The notes: generated from the sequence alone by a model not told the origin. DNA of 64,000 nt from Eopsaltria australis (GCA_034509425.1 JAVTVJ010001750.1:112574-176573), one strand, 5' to 3'. Counted from the stretch's first letter, positions 1 through 15,400 are shown. Numbers and translations: made by a program.

Positions 1-336
1 TGTAAAAAAAGCATCAGGCTTTTTAAAAAATGCATGTCTAATTCCCTATAATATCCTCTATTTCCACAGCACACACTACCCATTGCAGAATAAAAGCACC
101 AATTCTGTCATGATACTCAGGGCTTATGTTTGTTTAGGTAGGAAACCTTCCAAGCTTCAAAACTATAAGCAGATTTAATAACACACAGACAGAAGTATGA
201 CCCTCACATACCACAAACATAACACCTTAATTCACTCTAGAAAGGCAATCCACCACCAATCTGACACAAATCTGAAATTCTCCTAAGATCCCAAACAGAG
301 AATCAACAGGTTTAATAGCTTCAAATCAAATTATAC
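1..336 (-). other. EEA1 intron 27 (partial)
   Basis: AT-rich intron sequence; I see no further exon or repeat. Confidence 0.8.
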
Positions 337-457
337 CTGTAATGACTGGTTTTCTCGGCCAAGTTCCTGCATTGCAGCAGTTGTATTGTCCAGCTTTTTC
401 TTCATTTCTACAAGTTTGACTTGAAGCTTTTCAATTTCTCCTTCACTTTTTATACAC
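337..457 (-). CDS. EEA1: EEA1 exon 27 (about residues 1296-1336)
   Basis: A 121-bp exon that completes an Arg codon and reads CIKSEGEIEKLQVKLVEMKK to LGRENQSLQ|gtataa. It is the last coiled-coil exon before the FYVE-coding exons, which lie outside the window. Confidence 0.95.
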
Positions 458-3400
458 CTGAGGTAAAATAATAAATAGTCAGCTCAAAGCATTTAAGACA
501 ACGTACACTGTGTGTCCTTTGGGCTGGTTGTCAGTATGAGAAGTTACCCGCATAAGATCCAGCCAAAAAAAACCTTGCTCTGAAAAGTTCTTGGATGCCT
601 TAACTAGGAAAACATTCTGTTGTAACAATCAGTTAAAGATTACACTGGCATTGTTCCTAAGTACCTGCAGCTTATCAATACCTGGAGTTACTCCCCAAAC
701 CAGGGACAGCGCTGAATGCAGTCCCTCAACAGCAAGCCCTGATAAATATCCCTGTGCAACAGGACACTCACAAACCAGCTGCTGCAGATCAGGTCAGACA
801 ACAGAGCAGAAAAGAAACCTTTTTCTTCTAGCAAGGCCACCTCCCATCAGCTGAAACTCAGTTAACTGCTAAAAGCCAAATTTCAAAGGGTATTTTTCTG
901 CCAAGCTGTAAACAGCTACTGGATGAGTTCAACACAGTACAGCAAGGGATTGCCAAAGAAAGAGGATCTCACTTGAATTGATCCCATCCTTTTCCAAGGT
1001 CAACTGCTCAAAAGTCAAATCACCAAGCTTGACAGTACCAACAAAAGTTTTCCCCTGTGCCTTCACCAAACATGTCAGGAAATAAGGACAAAGAAAGCTT
1101 CCTGTGTCACAGGTGTTTCTTCTAGCCTGAAAATCACTGCATTCAGGTAGCTCCCGCTGCCTTGCAAGGCCTCCTGCTGCCTGAAGGAAAAGCATTCTGT
1201 TTACCTAAGACTTAAATATACTGTAGAGACAACAGCAGGACTGGAGAAAATAAGACTGCAGGTTTTGAGGAGGAAGAAAATGCCTCTTTTGTGAACTTTA
1301 GTCTATCTAATCCAATTACACGTCCAGTCTGCTAACACAGAGTAGTGGGCACAGCTAGGAGTTCCTATGCAAATCCTATGTTACTTAAGGGGTCTCCTCC
1401 AGGCTTCTGGATGGCTAGTGCATGTGTTCTAACTGAATCAAGGCATGAGAGCCTCAGAGTGATGGAGAAGGACAGGTAGCTCAGGTAAGAGAAGTTCTCT
1501 CTGCCAGGCCTCACAAGGTTCACGCAACAGATGAGAAGCCACAGCCTATATACCTGAAATCTCAGAGGAGCCCAGTGGATTTAGAAGGCTCTTACAGATG
1601 GACATAAATTTCTGAGAGCAAGCACAGAGCTGTGGCTTTGGTGATAAGTAAAGATCCTGATAAGCCTGCCTTATTTTCTACAGAACGATCACAAAGAGCA
1701 CAGATGGTTCCCAAAACCCCTTGCTGTGCTTTGGCAGGGATGACAGAAGGTTGCACTCTGGAAACTGCACGCACAGCCCAGGCACTAAGAACAAATACAG
1801 ATTTAAATAAAGCATGAATAGAGAATCCCAAATCAACTCAAACAAGTTTTCATTCTCATTTAATTTCGTTTCATTTCGCAAACTACACTTCCACATCATC
1901 ATGACCTCAGCTTACCTCTCCAGCAATGCTCTTCTCTCATCCTGATTATTCTGAACTGTTGCTTCCAAGACAGCATTGTCCCCACGTAAATCATCTGTCT
2001 GTTTCTCCAGCTCTCTCACTCGTCTTTGACTGCTTTGCCACTCTTTCTTCATGGTAGCCAGATTTTCATTCAGGGCTGTGACCTGCATGGTGAGCTTGGT
2101 CTCCTTTTCCTCATGTTTCCGTTTTTCTTCTTCTTTGTCTTTTTTCTCTGTGTGCTATAAAAACAATGGAAAAATGAAAATCAAGCTTCCAAGTACTCTT
2201 TCCCTACTTCCTACATTCAATTGAGGCAAAGAATCTTACTGTAATAGAATCACAACTTTTAATCAACCAACTCTACTGGACAAGGCTGTCACCTCGCTAA
2301 ATTTTCCTATACCATTTAATGCCTCAAAGATTTTTCATCTTGTCATTTAAAAACTCACATAAAGTGAAACTAAAGTCAACCCATTGCTTTTCTGTCCCTG
2401 GAAGAATCCAAAGGCATGTTCACAGAACAGCAGTCTCATACTCTCTAACATACTAACCAGTTTGGCTTCAATTTCAGCACATTCTTTCTTCAGTTCCTCT
2501 TCTCTCTTTTTCAGCTGATCTTTGACAGCTTGATGTTTTTGTTTCTCCTGTTTCAGAGTTGAATTCGTATTATCTATTTTGCCCTGCAGTTCTAATTTCT
2601 GTTGAATCAACAGCTGGTTTGCATCCTTGAGATTTGCCACCTCCTGTTAGGATACAGAGCTCAAAGTTAAAGTAGCAACACTGAAAGTATAAATGGATTT
2701 AAATTCAAAAATATTGTAATCCTCTTCTAGGAGAGGACGGCAATAATTTTTAGTTTTATCACTGGAAAAAAGGATAATTTTATAGTGCAAAGCATCAGTG
2801 GTTTTCATGATCAATGAGTTTAAACTTACATTATGATCAACATTCAATTTAAAAAATAATTTTAATGCATGTTTCTGCTAAAGTAGAGAGGAAGATCCGT
2901 TGAATTGTTTTCTACAGTTCCTTGAAAAAATATATCCATTATAATTTTATAGGTACTGTTCTAAAATTTACTTCACATTGTTCTCTGGTTGCAACGAGGT
3001 TAAAAACTTCATAATGACAATGTAAAACTGAATGCTGATGGAAGAAAGTTAGTTTCTATTAGTCCTAAATGTATGAAAAATTACTCTGTTTTAAGCAAGT
3101 GGGATGATACAAATAATGGCTTTACTTGTTCTTCTGTAACTGAACTCAAGTAGAATAGTTAGCTTAATTTATAGAAATTGTTTTCCTTACAATTACACAT
3201 CCAAGCATATAGGTACTAACAGACTAATAGGGGTGGACCATTTTCCATAAATCAAATTTCACAATACAAGTTAAAACCAAACCAAGGATAGTGAAGAGAA
3301 CATATCCTCAGAACAAGAGGATGCCCTACAGATACATATACATCCATTCCTTGGCTAGGAGATGGGAAACAAAATTTGAGTCTTTAGGAGACTTTCAATC

Positions 3401-6400
3401 CGATTGCTTGTAGGGAGATGAAGAAATTACTATGGAGCTGATATTGGTGTGCACACCTTTTACATCTTTATAAATTTTATTCTTTAGAACAGAGATTTTA
3501 GGAACAACAAGAATTAGAATACCTTTCCCCAAGCACAGAGTGCTTGAGAGAAACAAAGTACAGACTTATACCTAAAAATTTCAGACCATTTTCTAAACGA
3601 TGGAGAACAAAAGAACATCTGAAGGTCATAAGTTATCACGTTATTTTGTTTTTATTAGTGTATTGGGAATTGTACCTGTATTTATACTTGTGTAACAATT
3701 TAAACTAAGCGTGCTTAACAGATGCAAATATAACTGCTAACAATACATTATGGAAAACACAAACTGCAGCCTTTTAGGAATGTTTGTTTTTATAGAAGCC
3801 CAAAAACAAAATATGTAGAGTGCGGCAAGAAACAGTAAGTTTTACTGAACACTAAAAATTATTTCATTAAAGTCACCCAACTTTTAGCCTTTAGAAATCT
3901 CAATTGATTGTTATGATTTTGAAGGAGTTTGTCTTTTATGAGGCCCCTGACATTTGCCTTTTATGAGGCTTCCCCAGCTGTGACTTTTTAAGACATTTTA
4001 AGAAACAACACTAAGGGAGTTTCAACTCTACCATCCATCCTTGAGAAGTCCCAGATGTGCCTAGAATATCTGGAAAACTTCACCATTGTGACTCTTTTGG
4101 ACAGCCTTTCATTTCAGAATAGTCAAGCAGGGGTATGCAGAGTGAATTTACAGTGGAACTAAAGAAAAGCCAGGACATACAACCCATCCTGAAGCTAAGA
4201 CAAGTTATGCAGCCCACCTGGCTCACTAGGCCCTGATGCTCAAGGATCATCACCAATCAAGACACCATTGCTGAGGAAGCTCAATAAAATCTGGGCTTTG
4301 GTTCCCTTACCTGTAATACCAATATTTACAGTAACCATCTTTGCAAAGTCATTCCAGATAACATCTACTGAGTAGGCACATATTTCTCATTAGATAACCA
4401 AACACATGAAGAAGACTCAGTTTGTCTCAATGTACCTTCTCAAATTCTTGCTTGCAGGTTCTAAGCTCTTCACCCAGTTTGGCACTTTCTTTTTCAAGTC
4501 TACTCCTTGTTTCCTGGAGTTCTGCTGTTTTACATTTTTCATTAGCCAAATCTTTTTCCTTCAAAATCTTGAGGAGAAATAAAAGTGTTAGAAAAGTTAC
4601 TTCTTCCAAGTTCACAAAATAAAAAACTCAACCAATCAAAAAACATCCAGGGCCCAAAAACTACTTGGTGGCTTTGTAATTATGGGGAAACAACTGCCAT
4701 ATATCTATCCACAGTTTGTAATGCAATTAGCAGCATGACTTGAGTTTTAGATTTAAAACTAATAATGTTTTCCCACCTGTCTAGCAACAAACCTGTCTAG
4801 AACAAATTAACAGCATATTTTGAACCAAATTCACTACAACTGTCTCTTTTTTAAGTCTTTTCACCAGAGGTTCAGTAAAACTGCCATTGTTATGCACTAC
4901 AACATTGTTATGCTCTCAAATTAGAGACATAGTAGAAAATATTAAAGGGTGCCTGCATGGGGTAGATGTGACTGTGTGGAGATTTCAAAAGGCAGAGGCA
5001 TTTACCCTGTCATTCTGAAGATCTTGTAGCATTTTAGTCTTCTCTCCCAGCTGCTGTTCTTTCTTTGATGCATCCTGCTCCAGTGTAGACTTAGCTTTCT
5101 TCAGTTCCTGAATCTGTTGATTATTGCTAGCAATTCGATTTCTGCTGGAAACTAATTCTTCTTGAGCTAGAGCAAGTTTTTCTTCTCTGGACTAATTACA
5201 AAGAGAGTTCTGCAAGTTATCTCCCAGTATAAAAGTTTCAGATACTAAACAGCCACTTAAACATTTTCCAAGTAGAAAAATTGCTACCTAGAGTGCAACA
5301 TTTAGCTTGAAATGTTGATAGAGCATAATTACAGAAACTTCTAGTTACCCTAAGCAAAAAGAAACTATGCCAGCATCATTTCCAGGAACAAAACCTTACT
5401 GTACATATTCCAGTTTGCATCCTTACACAGACAAAAGGTGAAAACATGCAGAAGGGCAAAGGACAAAAACTGACAAAAGGAGAATGAACTTGAATTTGCT
5501 GACACAAGTTTATTTTATTATCTAGGCAAATCAACTGTTCTATAACTCAAGACAGCTGTTATTTAAGAAGCAGTGAAGCTATACTTTGAAGATTTTAAAA
5601 ATCATTCAATGCTGTTTTTTACCACTGACTTAATAAAGTTACTGCTAGGACAACTGTAAGATTTTTAAAAATTCTGAAGTGAAATGTGTAAGATAAAAAT
5701 GCTAATATCAGGATAAAATGTTTCAGTTTCTGCTGCATAAGCAGTGTAAACGAGAAGTTTAAACTTCCATTCAAAATCTACAGTTGAAACTTCATTTGCC
5801 TCCAACTCTCAACATTAGCTAGAGAAAGAACTTTGATTTATCTCTCTGAAACAGGTCACAAAATCCCAAGAAACAATCCAAAATTTGCACCAAATGCCAA
5901 AGCTCATTCTGTGTTTACTCACAGAAAAGTCAAACTTTGGGGGTCTCTCTGAGTTAATATTCTGGAGGTTATTTTTTTTAAACCTTCTAGCTTAGGTAAA
6001 GACTAGTTCTACTTGGAACCAACAAGAAAAAAACCAACCAAACTCTTCCTCCACTTCTCCAAAATACTGGTATTTTATGGAAATTTTTGATGCTACAATA
6101 CAGAAGGTGAGCTGAGATTTATTATTAGTAATAAGTTTATTGCCTTCAGTGCAGCAGTAAGGATTTAAATTCTTTCAAAACAAACTCAATTCTTTTTGAA
6201 GCTCTTGCTTAAATATTAATCAAACCTCTTGTTGAAGGTTAGTGGTTTTAAAAGGAACTATAAGCAGAATTTTCATTTAATTCAATTATGCATATGCTTT
6301 AGCCACTCCTATGTTGATTTAAAAGCTAATTAATTTCTGATGCCTCATGACCATCCTTTGTAACATCTAAAGTATTTTGCTTGTACACTCAGACTTAATT

Positions 6401-9400
6401 TGAAACAGCAGTGATGGAACACTGCTGATTCAACAGCATTTTCAACAATTCCCATGACTCTTAAAAAGCTCACACTGGCTTTTAAAATTAATTTTCAGAC
6501 AAATTACTTGCTTTCTGAGATACTAGAGCTTATTATTTAACACTTTGAAAGGTGTAGTAAGAAAATTTTTGTAAGAAAAAAAGGTGCTGAAAGTATTTTT
6601 TGCAAGAAAAATAGGAGGTGCTTTTGCAGTTTTCAAGGTTTTAGCAGGGTGGGTATTTCAGAAAGTAAAATTATCCCCCTCTGTTCCATTGTGTGTAGCG
6701 GAATACCGTATTTTCCTAACATTGAGGAAGGATAGGAAGTCTAGCATCATCATATAACATCTTCACAGGAAAACATTTACTTTTGTAAATAAAGAGAAAT
6801 GCTAGGCTGACTGGTACAGAGTTTAAATAAATAAAAATACTAAAAAATTACAGTTTGATTCACTACAGGTTGGGCTGTGCCAGTGCAAATCATAGCACCA
6901 GCATCACAAGTGGTCCTAGCAGGGTGGTAGGACCCAGATCCATTCCACCTACATGAAGTGCAACAAACAAGCATTTGAGTCTGTGTGCTCCCTGATCCCA
7001 GTCCACAAGGACCAATGTTAAATTATTCACAGATGCTAACCTGATCTCTCTTCACTCCCTAAGAAAAAGAGTTAGACTGACTATGCCACTTAGGCTCCTG
7101 ACTTACAGAACTGAGGTCTGGCAAGCATGAATTTTGTTCCAGAACATTCACTGAATATATGCTGACAGCAATGCCAACATTGGAGACAAAGAAACATTCT
7201 TTTGAAAACACAGAAGAAACCAGGACTGACTACAAAAAGCATAAATGCCAAAACTCAAGAATACTTGGCAGAGCTCAGGAGATCAGATTCACAGAAAGTA
7301 TTCTCATGCTAAGTCAAAATCAAGGCAAAAATAACAGTTTGTACATTTTTATCAACTCTTCTATATGAAAAATGCCTTTTTCACGCACAAAAAAAATTGT
7401 GTGAATATACACACACAGATAGATTTGTATAAATATATTTGTGTGTGTGTGTGTGTATACAAAAATTATTTAGTGGTATTCTTTTTTAATTATAGATATC
7501 CTTTGTTTATCAAAAACTACAGCTTTAACAAGCACTCAAATGCTACCCTATTTCTTTTCCCAGTCACAAAGATGAAAACGTGTGTGAAGTTAGGGTTAGA
7601 CCCGGTGCACTGCCGATGGCAGTGCGGAGAGCAGCGCCCTGCTCTGCAGCTCTGTCAGCGCTGCATCTCCAGCTGTAAAACTGCCCCGAAGCGCTCGCTC
7701 CCTTTTCGATGCCACCTCCGCCTCCCAGACAGAGCTGAGCCATCGATCTTAGCAGCGATATTCCCGACAGATGCCAGCAGATGGTGCTCTGTGCACAGTC
7801 CAGCTTCCGCCGGTAAATCCAGTTACCCGACTGCTCACCTTAAAAATCTTCTTTCCCCATTGCCATCACCTTATTTTACCTTTTTGCATAGAGCTCTCCC
7901 TCTCTCTTGCTACCATCCCCATCGGGTCTAAATACGTGTGAGACGCTTACTGTCCTATTTTATACTTGCCAGAACTAGAGGTCATCAAACTGCTTTAATA
8001 ACAATACATATTCACAGCTATTTTGCAACAAGCGATACTTTAATGAAAACTATACCAAAAAAACCCCTAACTTACTGAACACATCCAATGCTTCTACAGG
8101 CCACTCCATTACCAAATGGTGATTTAAATGTGTTGCAGGAAATAAACTCACAGATGTATATGTGCAATAGTAAGAAACTGAAAGAAAGAATATGCTTATA
8201 TCACCATAGCTTGTTAATCACGCAGAAGTTCTCCACAATTTAACGTAGCAATTCAACCATGCTGCACTGGAAGTAAAGCTTCAATAACCTGCAGGTAATT
8301 TAATACTACAGAGGAGGAGTAAATCTAATAAAACTGCAGTGGCCTATATGTAAAGGAGGTATTTCTCTGTTTCTTAAAATAAACTGAACCTGGAGTTCAG
8401 TCTCTGCAGCACAGTATGTCCTGGGACTAACTGAAGCATTGGCTTAGTACTGACACGAAGCAGAGGGCCAGAAAAAAAAGCCAAAAAACACCTTTGCTGA
8501 TGGGCTCAACTCTCAGCAATACCTCTTTGAAGGCACTGCACACGAATACAAAACCAGGTAACTTCAGTTTAGGAATAGCGAAAACTTCAAGGACTATATT
8601 CTGGCACTTGTATTCCAGGTAAGTCAGTAAGCCTACTGTTTCTATTAGTTTGACATTTCTCAACATCTACCATCAGCCAGGAATATTCTAGTTAAATCAT
8701 CTAGAAGATAGCAGTTACTCACATGCTGGCAGACCTTGCCCTAATTAGCTATGCTATTTAAATTAGTTAAAAGCTACAGTATATGACAAGAAAAAGCAAC
8801 ATTAAAAAATAACTCTTCAATGAATATAAAACTAAATCATCTTTCACTTTGCTGCTGCAGAAATGCAAGGGTATTTCAGGTAAACTGGAAAACATGTTTG
8901 CCTTTAATTTAGTTTCAGAATACCCTTTGTCTTGGGGGAAGGGATTAAACAGCACTAAATTCAATATATAGCAGAAGAAATTTTTTTTTTTTACATATAC
9001 AGTTCCTGTATTGTTTCTTGGTGTTCAAAATGGATATTAACATCTACTAAGTCACATATGACATTAAAATGACTGCAAGTACCTTAAGGTCTTGCCTGGT
9101 TGCCAGCAGCTCAGACTCTTTCCCATAAAGATCCAGCTGCAGCTTCTCCATGTTTTCTTTATGTTTATCATGGGCCTCCTGTAAGTCTGCTAGCTTGCCT
9201 TTCTCAGCTTTAAGCTCCTGTGCTGACAACATAGACTGCTGTTGCAGTTTATTCTCCAGCTCTGCCTGAAACATAAGCATAGAAAGTTTTGGTGAAGTTA
9301 CAGACAATAGTTACCTTAAGCATTTCAATAAAATGCATTTCTACTGCAAGAAGAGAATTTTGTTATTCTTATGGAATAACAGTTCAGTAACCTGATATTT

Positions 9401-12400
9401 GTGATTTCACAGTAACATTTTATAACTAATTCAACAACAAAATTTAATTCAGGACAAAAGACTAAGTGAAACACATTAAGACCAAACATTAAAAATTGGA
9501 ATAATGTTTCCAAGTGTGCTGTTTTGGCTGAGGTAGAATTTTCTTCATAGTAGTTAGTATGGGGGTTGTGTTTTGGATTTGTGGTGGGAACAGTGATGTT
9601 TTCACAGGGATGTTTTAGCTACTGCTTAGCAGTGCTCACACAGAGCCAAGGCCTTTGCTGCTTCTCACACCACCCCACCAGCAAGAAATCTGGAGGTGCA
9701 CAAGAATTTAGAGAGGGTACAGCCAGAACAGCTGATCCCACTGACCAAAGAGATATTCCATACTGTATGACATCATTCTCAGCACATGAAGCTGGTGGAA
9801 GAAGAAAGGGGAGAGAGTTTGGAGTGATGGTGTTTGTCTTCCCAAGTCACTGAGCAGTTCTGTGCTGCTGAGCTGATGGCTGGGTTAAACTACGACACCA
9901 AGACCTAATGCTTCCACAGGCTGTCTAAAGCACAAATATGACCACGTGACATTGGGCAGCCAAAGCTGGAGCCACATTTAACAGTGCATGGCAAACAGCA
10001 CAACATTCCCTAACATTGTAAGACATTTGAACTTTCCATTATGGTTTATGAGTTTCATACCATCACTCAGATAAATTCTTTTGGTATGAGAAGACTTGGT
10101 TTCAAACTGCCATGGACATTTTAAAACACTGCAGAGTTTGTCTAAAAATACTCTCATGAAATTCTACTGCTTTACAAGAAAATGGCAGCTCTTGCTTTGC
10201 TCCTGAAACAAAAAACCCACATTCAATATAGCCTATTTTATCCCTTTTTTTAAAATTCAATTTCTATGGAATTCATATTTGTTGCAGTTTGAAGGTTTGG
10301 GAAATCGGGCAGAAACACCAATTGTGTAGTGATTTTAATTCGCCTCTTTGAGTTTCTGGCTAAATGCCAGCACACTTACTAAAATTACTTAATTTCGTTA
10401 TGAGATAAGGATTAGAAGTAGGCAAAGCAGGTTCAGACTTTAAGGAATATAAAGGGAATTTATTAACAGACTTAAAAAAAGGAATAATAACAATCAGGAA
10501 TCAGAACAAAACCTGTAGAACACCCTTCTTCCCCTCCCCACCTCTCAATTTCTTTCCCACTGACCATAGAAAAAGACAACAATTCGACTTTTAGTTAGTT
10601 TACCACCTTTGAAATAGTCCTTTTCTCAGCTCATGTAGGGAGAGAAGTTTTCTCTTGCTTTACCATGTTGATTCCCATAGGAAATACAGTTCCTATGGTT
10701 TTTAGCCCCAATACAAGCAGCCGCCCGGAAGGAAAAGATCTGTTTCTTCTGGAAAATCCCTCCCACTTTAGTAGCTTTCCCAGGACTACTACAATGGGCA
10801 TATGATGGTCGCTGAGGTACTCTTTTGAGAATGAACATTTCTATTACAGCGGCAACGAAATCCCCTTTTCTCATTATCGACAACACAAGTCTTCTTCTAT
10901 TACTCCCGGGGCAAGGAATCTTTACACAGGAGTTTTAGTCCACTGGCTGTAGCTAGAACATTACATCCCCCCTTTTTCACTCTTTTAGACCATTGTTCAT
11001 ATATTACAGGGTATATTATAGCCGAGTTTATCAACATGTCTTTACAAGAGAAGTTTCAGCCTTGGTTAAGGCACTCCTCATCTCCTCCTTCTCTGGATAT
11101 AGGCTTTGCTTCATTCATTAACTTGAAGTCTTTATGTTGTACCTTTTGCAGGTGTCTTCATCATTTCTTTTTCTGTGTAGGGGAAAACGGATGTTTTCAA
11201 GTCCCATCCTAATATTGAAAAGGTTAACCTGTCTTTCGGCCGGGCGATGGTCACATGACCTCCACCCGCGCCGCTTGAGTGTAACACTCCCAGCGCCCGA
11301 GCTGAGGGGGAGGAGTCCGCCTGTGCCGCTCTCCATCCAAGCCGTGCCTGAGTCACAGGAGGGGGGGGCGGTGGGGCCGGCCCGAGCCCTCTCCTGTGCC
11401 GGGCTACGCCGCGGAGCCGGCCTGGGCCAGTTGAGCTGAGTCACCTCGGCCTAGGGCAACAGAATAAAGCTTTTTTTTGGCTATGCCAGAGCCGAGCGAA
11501 GTTCACCTGGCTTTCCTCGTCTGCAGCTGCCGTGAGGGACTGAAAGGCCGGCACGAGCTCCCCCACTCCCCCTCCCTCTCCATGCCATCTCAGCCGGTAG
11601 CCCAGGCCACGTGGCCTGGGCAGACCTTACCAGACGGCGCGGAGGGAAGAGAGCGATGTCTTTTCTTAGTCAGCCAGAAGTCCAAAAAGGGCTTCTTCAG
11701 ATCTCCTCCTGGTTTTATGAGTTCTGGAGGCGGAAACTGTAATACCTCCTTTTGCATATGTCAGTTACGGCTTCACCTCCTTCCTTCTGTACCAGACATT
11801 CCACCTAAGGTTACCCCACGACAATATTTCAGCACTGGTTCTTTTCATTATTGCTGTTGATGTTGTTTCTATCTCCAACAGTATCTAAAGACCTCACTTC
11901 CACATCCTGACCTTATCATTTCCAACAAGACTACAGCAAACAGTTTATCACAAAGTTATTGACATAAAAGCTTCAGTATTTATCAGAGGAATTTACATTC
12001 ATTTTCTTATAAGAGTAAGAAAGAACAGTCTTACCTTTTCTAAAAGGGTAGTTTTTAATTCAGCTTGCAGTGTCTCACTATGTTTTTTCTTCTGCTCAAA
12101 AGATTCCTTTAACTCTCTCAGCTTTCCCTGGAGATGTTGCTCACTTTTTTCTTTGTCCTTCAGAAGACCCTGGATTTCCAGCACTTGTGCTCTTGCTGAA
12201 TCAAGGTCTATAGACAACTGCTTAGAAATCTATATATTCAAAAATATTAAATAACTGTATATAACTTAAATTTAAATCACTATTTGTACATGCTGTTCAC
12301 AGAAACAGACCATTCCACAGTGCCACTGCTGTTTCAGAGCTATGTGGTTGAACACTGGCAAGCAGATTTTAAGAACTACCATAACACATTAAAATAATCT

Positions 12401-15400
12401 GTTATTCCAAATTTACTACCCAGAGATCAACAGCAGTCTTTTTTTATCCATTCTAAATTAAGATCAGGCAACTTTTCTCATACCAGCAGTGATTTGGGCT
12501 CTCCTGCTGCCAACTGCAGCATATACCAAGCTCATCCTTCTGCACTTTCCACTGAGCACCACAGCACTCCAGCTGAATGAGTGAGGAGCCAGGGAAGTAG
12601 CAGCAACAGTCACAGAGCAATTACCACCACACCTGCACACCCCCAAACCTCTTTCAGACAGTAAGTGTCCATCACAGTCTATCAAACTATGTCCACTGAT
12701 CAAATCTTTTCTGATTCCTTTAGGGAACAGAAGACACCTTGGGTAAAGAAATCCATGAAAGCAGATGTGTCCTTCAGGCTGCCAGCTGCACTGCATGGTC
12801 TGAATGCTCATCTTTGAAAAAGAACTACATTTGGTCCTTATGTAGTCACAAGCAAGTGACTTACACAAGTTTGAAAAAGCAATTCAATCCTTGAAGGATA
12901 TCTGAAAATGGCCTGTCAACTACACTGAGAACATACTGAATAAGCCTGAGAATAAAATAGATCTAAGGATATGAAATAACAACTTTTATTGTATGGAAGT
13001 ACAAAAGAAAATGGGGACACAATACCACCAAGTGACTGCTTCACTAATGAAAAAACCTGAAGGGCTAAAATCCCCTGCTAAGGTATGTGGGGCACAGAAA
13101 ACTAAGACTAAAACCTATATTTTAAAGCTTCACATTACCCTCTAGGAAAGTTTTAGTATCACCTTATTTCAGCACCAAAGATAGGTTACAATTTGAGAAC
13201 TTAAACATCTTTATCTCTCATCAGTCCCAGTGGGTGAGACTGAAAATCAATCTTTTAAACATTTATTATTATTGGTTTTTAGATTTTTGAAACTAAGCAG
13301 AAAACTCACCCCCTCCTTTTTTTCCAGTGAGTTTTTCAATTCATTCCTCTCTTTAGCTACAGACTCTGTTTGTATCTGAAGCTGGTGTTTTAATTCTTGG
13401 CAAGATTTTTCCTAAAAACATAAGACAAGGAAATATTCCATTTAGCTTCTAAGACCGAGTATGGAGTATTTTTGCAGGAGTTACAAATCCTTAAAAATAA
13501 CGCTTTCATTTTCAATGAAAAATCTTACCTTCTCAACTGCAGACATTTTCAGCTCAAAACCTCTCAAAACTTTAAGTGGCAAATCTAAGCTGAACACATC
13601 TGATGCCCTATACTAATAAACTCAGCCAGGTGCCAGAGTTTTTCTGATTAGGGATAGTTTCCCTGTTTGAAGCTGTGGTTAGCAGCCCTTCTCCTTCTTG
13701 ATGAAGTAGTAGGTTCTTTGGTCTCCTAAGGATCTAAAATTCCCTCATGTTCTAAAACTCACATGCAAGTACATTTGCAGACCTCCATGCATATGCAACT
13801 ATATGTTAAGCCCATATACTATGCATTTAAGACAGTGGAGAGCCTCCAAAAGACTACAGAACCAGAAGCAGAATCTGGACTACTATCTTTAAGTATAAAC
13901 TGGGGAGAAAATCCTTCAAGTTTTTAGGAGAAACAAATCTTTAAACAGCAGTCACTAAGAAAAGCAAAAAAAAGGGCTTTTCTTTAAAAGGTGAATGAGT
14001 AAAAGAAAAATGTTCTTTTTAACTAGGAGCAGAATTTTTTTTAGATCAGAATAAAAGCAGCTCTGAATGGGTTCTGGGAAACGGTGACATGTAAGATGAG
14101 AAGGGTATGAGAAAGACACCCCTTGCCACATCTGATACAAGGGTGTCAGAACAACTGTATCTATAAAACATGCATTCATATAGTGCCCATTCATATCACC
14201 AAGGCAGAAGAGGTAAGAAAAAGGTATATTTTAACCCTAGTAAGAGTTTACTTTCTTTACCATAATAGGTTGCTCTGGTGGTCAAGCACTTGTTATACTG
14301 GCACTTGTAAGACCTTTCTGAAACTCAAATAGTTCTAGTACTCCAATAATACCTTAAGCTAGGCATTCCCCAAATGACAGATGATTTTACTCTCTCTGCC
14401 TGCAATACACAGCTTTCCAGCATGTCCTGACAAGTGCACAGGAAGTTCTATATACAAAGACTTCAGGAAGGAAATGAAAATGGCCTCAAAAAAATAACTT
14501 CTTCAATACAATGGCATTCTAGCGAAGGTTCTACAACTTTGTGTTGTCATAAGACAGCTGATGTATTTTTTCAAAGGGAGACATTTCCCATCAAATGGTT
14601 TCACTACTTGTCTCCAGTTTCTTTACTGTGTTAAAAGCATGCAGCAAGAAGAAAGGATCCTGTCATGTGATATGACTGATGTTTACTACTGTAAATATCC
14701 AGGCAAACATTTAAGGTGGGAAATATGTATGAACTACTAAAAATCACAATTTGGTTTTCCTTACAGTAAAAAATTTTCATGCATTGTCATCACATGTACA
14801 CTGTTTTCAAACAGAAAGCAAAGTCATTTTATCAGACACCAAACTTAATGCCTAATTAAAGAATCTACTAACCATTTCTGCCATAGCTGCTTTTCCTTTT
14901 TTAATTTCTTTTTCTAGTTCCTCCTTTCTTTTTTTGAAGGATTCAGAGCTTTTTGAGAGCTTATCTTTGGTATCTGTCAGGTCCTTTAACAGAGTGTCCT
15001 TCTCTAATTTAACTTGTTGCAGATCTGATGTGGCTGCTTGCATTTTACAATCAAGTTCCTTGAGCTGTTTACTTGTATCTTGATTTGATTTCTCAAAGTT
15101 TTGTTTGAGACTGGCCTTTTCTGCCTCCTGCTTTGAAATTTGTTGGTTTGCTTGGTCAAGGGCCTCAGATTTCTTCTGCAAATCCAGTTGAGCATTAGAC
15201 AACCTGCAAATACAAAAGAATAAAACATACTTTGTTTAAAGTTCGTTTTCACAGGTTCTTTTGTATCCTTAAATGTCTCTATTTTCATCCATTGGCATTA
15301 CATCTCGCCAGTTAAGATGAAACAGCAACTTTAGAAACTAGTTTTGAGATGGTTCTTTCTTACTCAACTATAATGAACAGAAACTACCCCTTTGCTGCTT

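Larger units (their letters stand above)
5192..9082 (-). other. EEA1 intron 22
   Basis: Mostly AT-rich. It holds a short GT microsatellite (about 7,439-7,457) and an isolated GC- and CpG-rich block (about 7,595-7,830), described separately. Confidence 0.7.
9266..12034 (-). other. EEA1 intron 21
   Basis: It contains two solo LTRs of different families only 428 bp apart (9,515-9,897 and 10,325-11,823), annotated separately. The rest is plain AT-rich sequence. Confidence 0.8.

Noticed and set aside
7365..7931. Plus-strand ORF of 188 codons
   Set aside because: It runs through the GT microsatellite and the GC-rich block, with low-complexity content and no protein signature.
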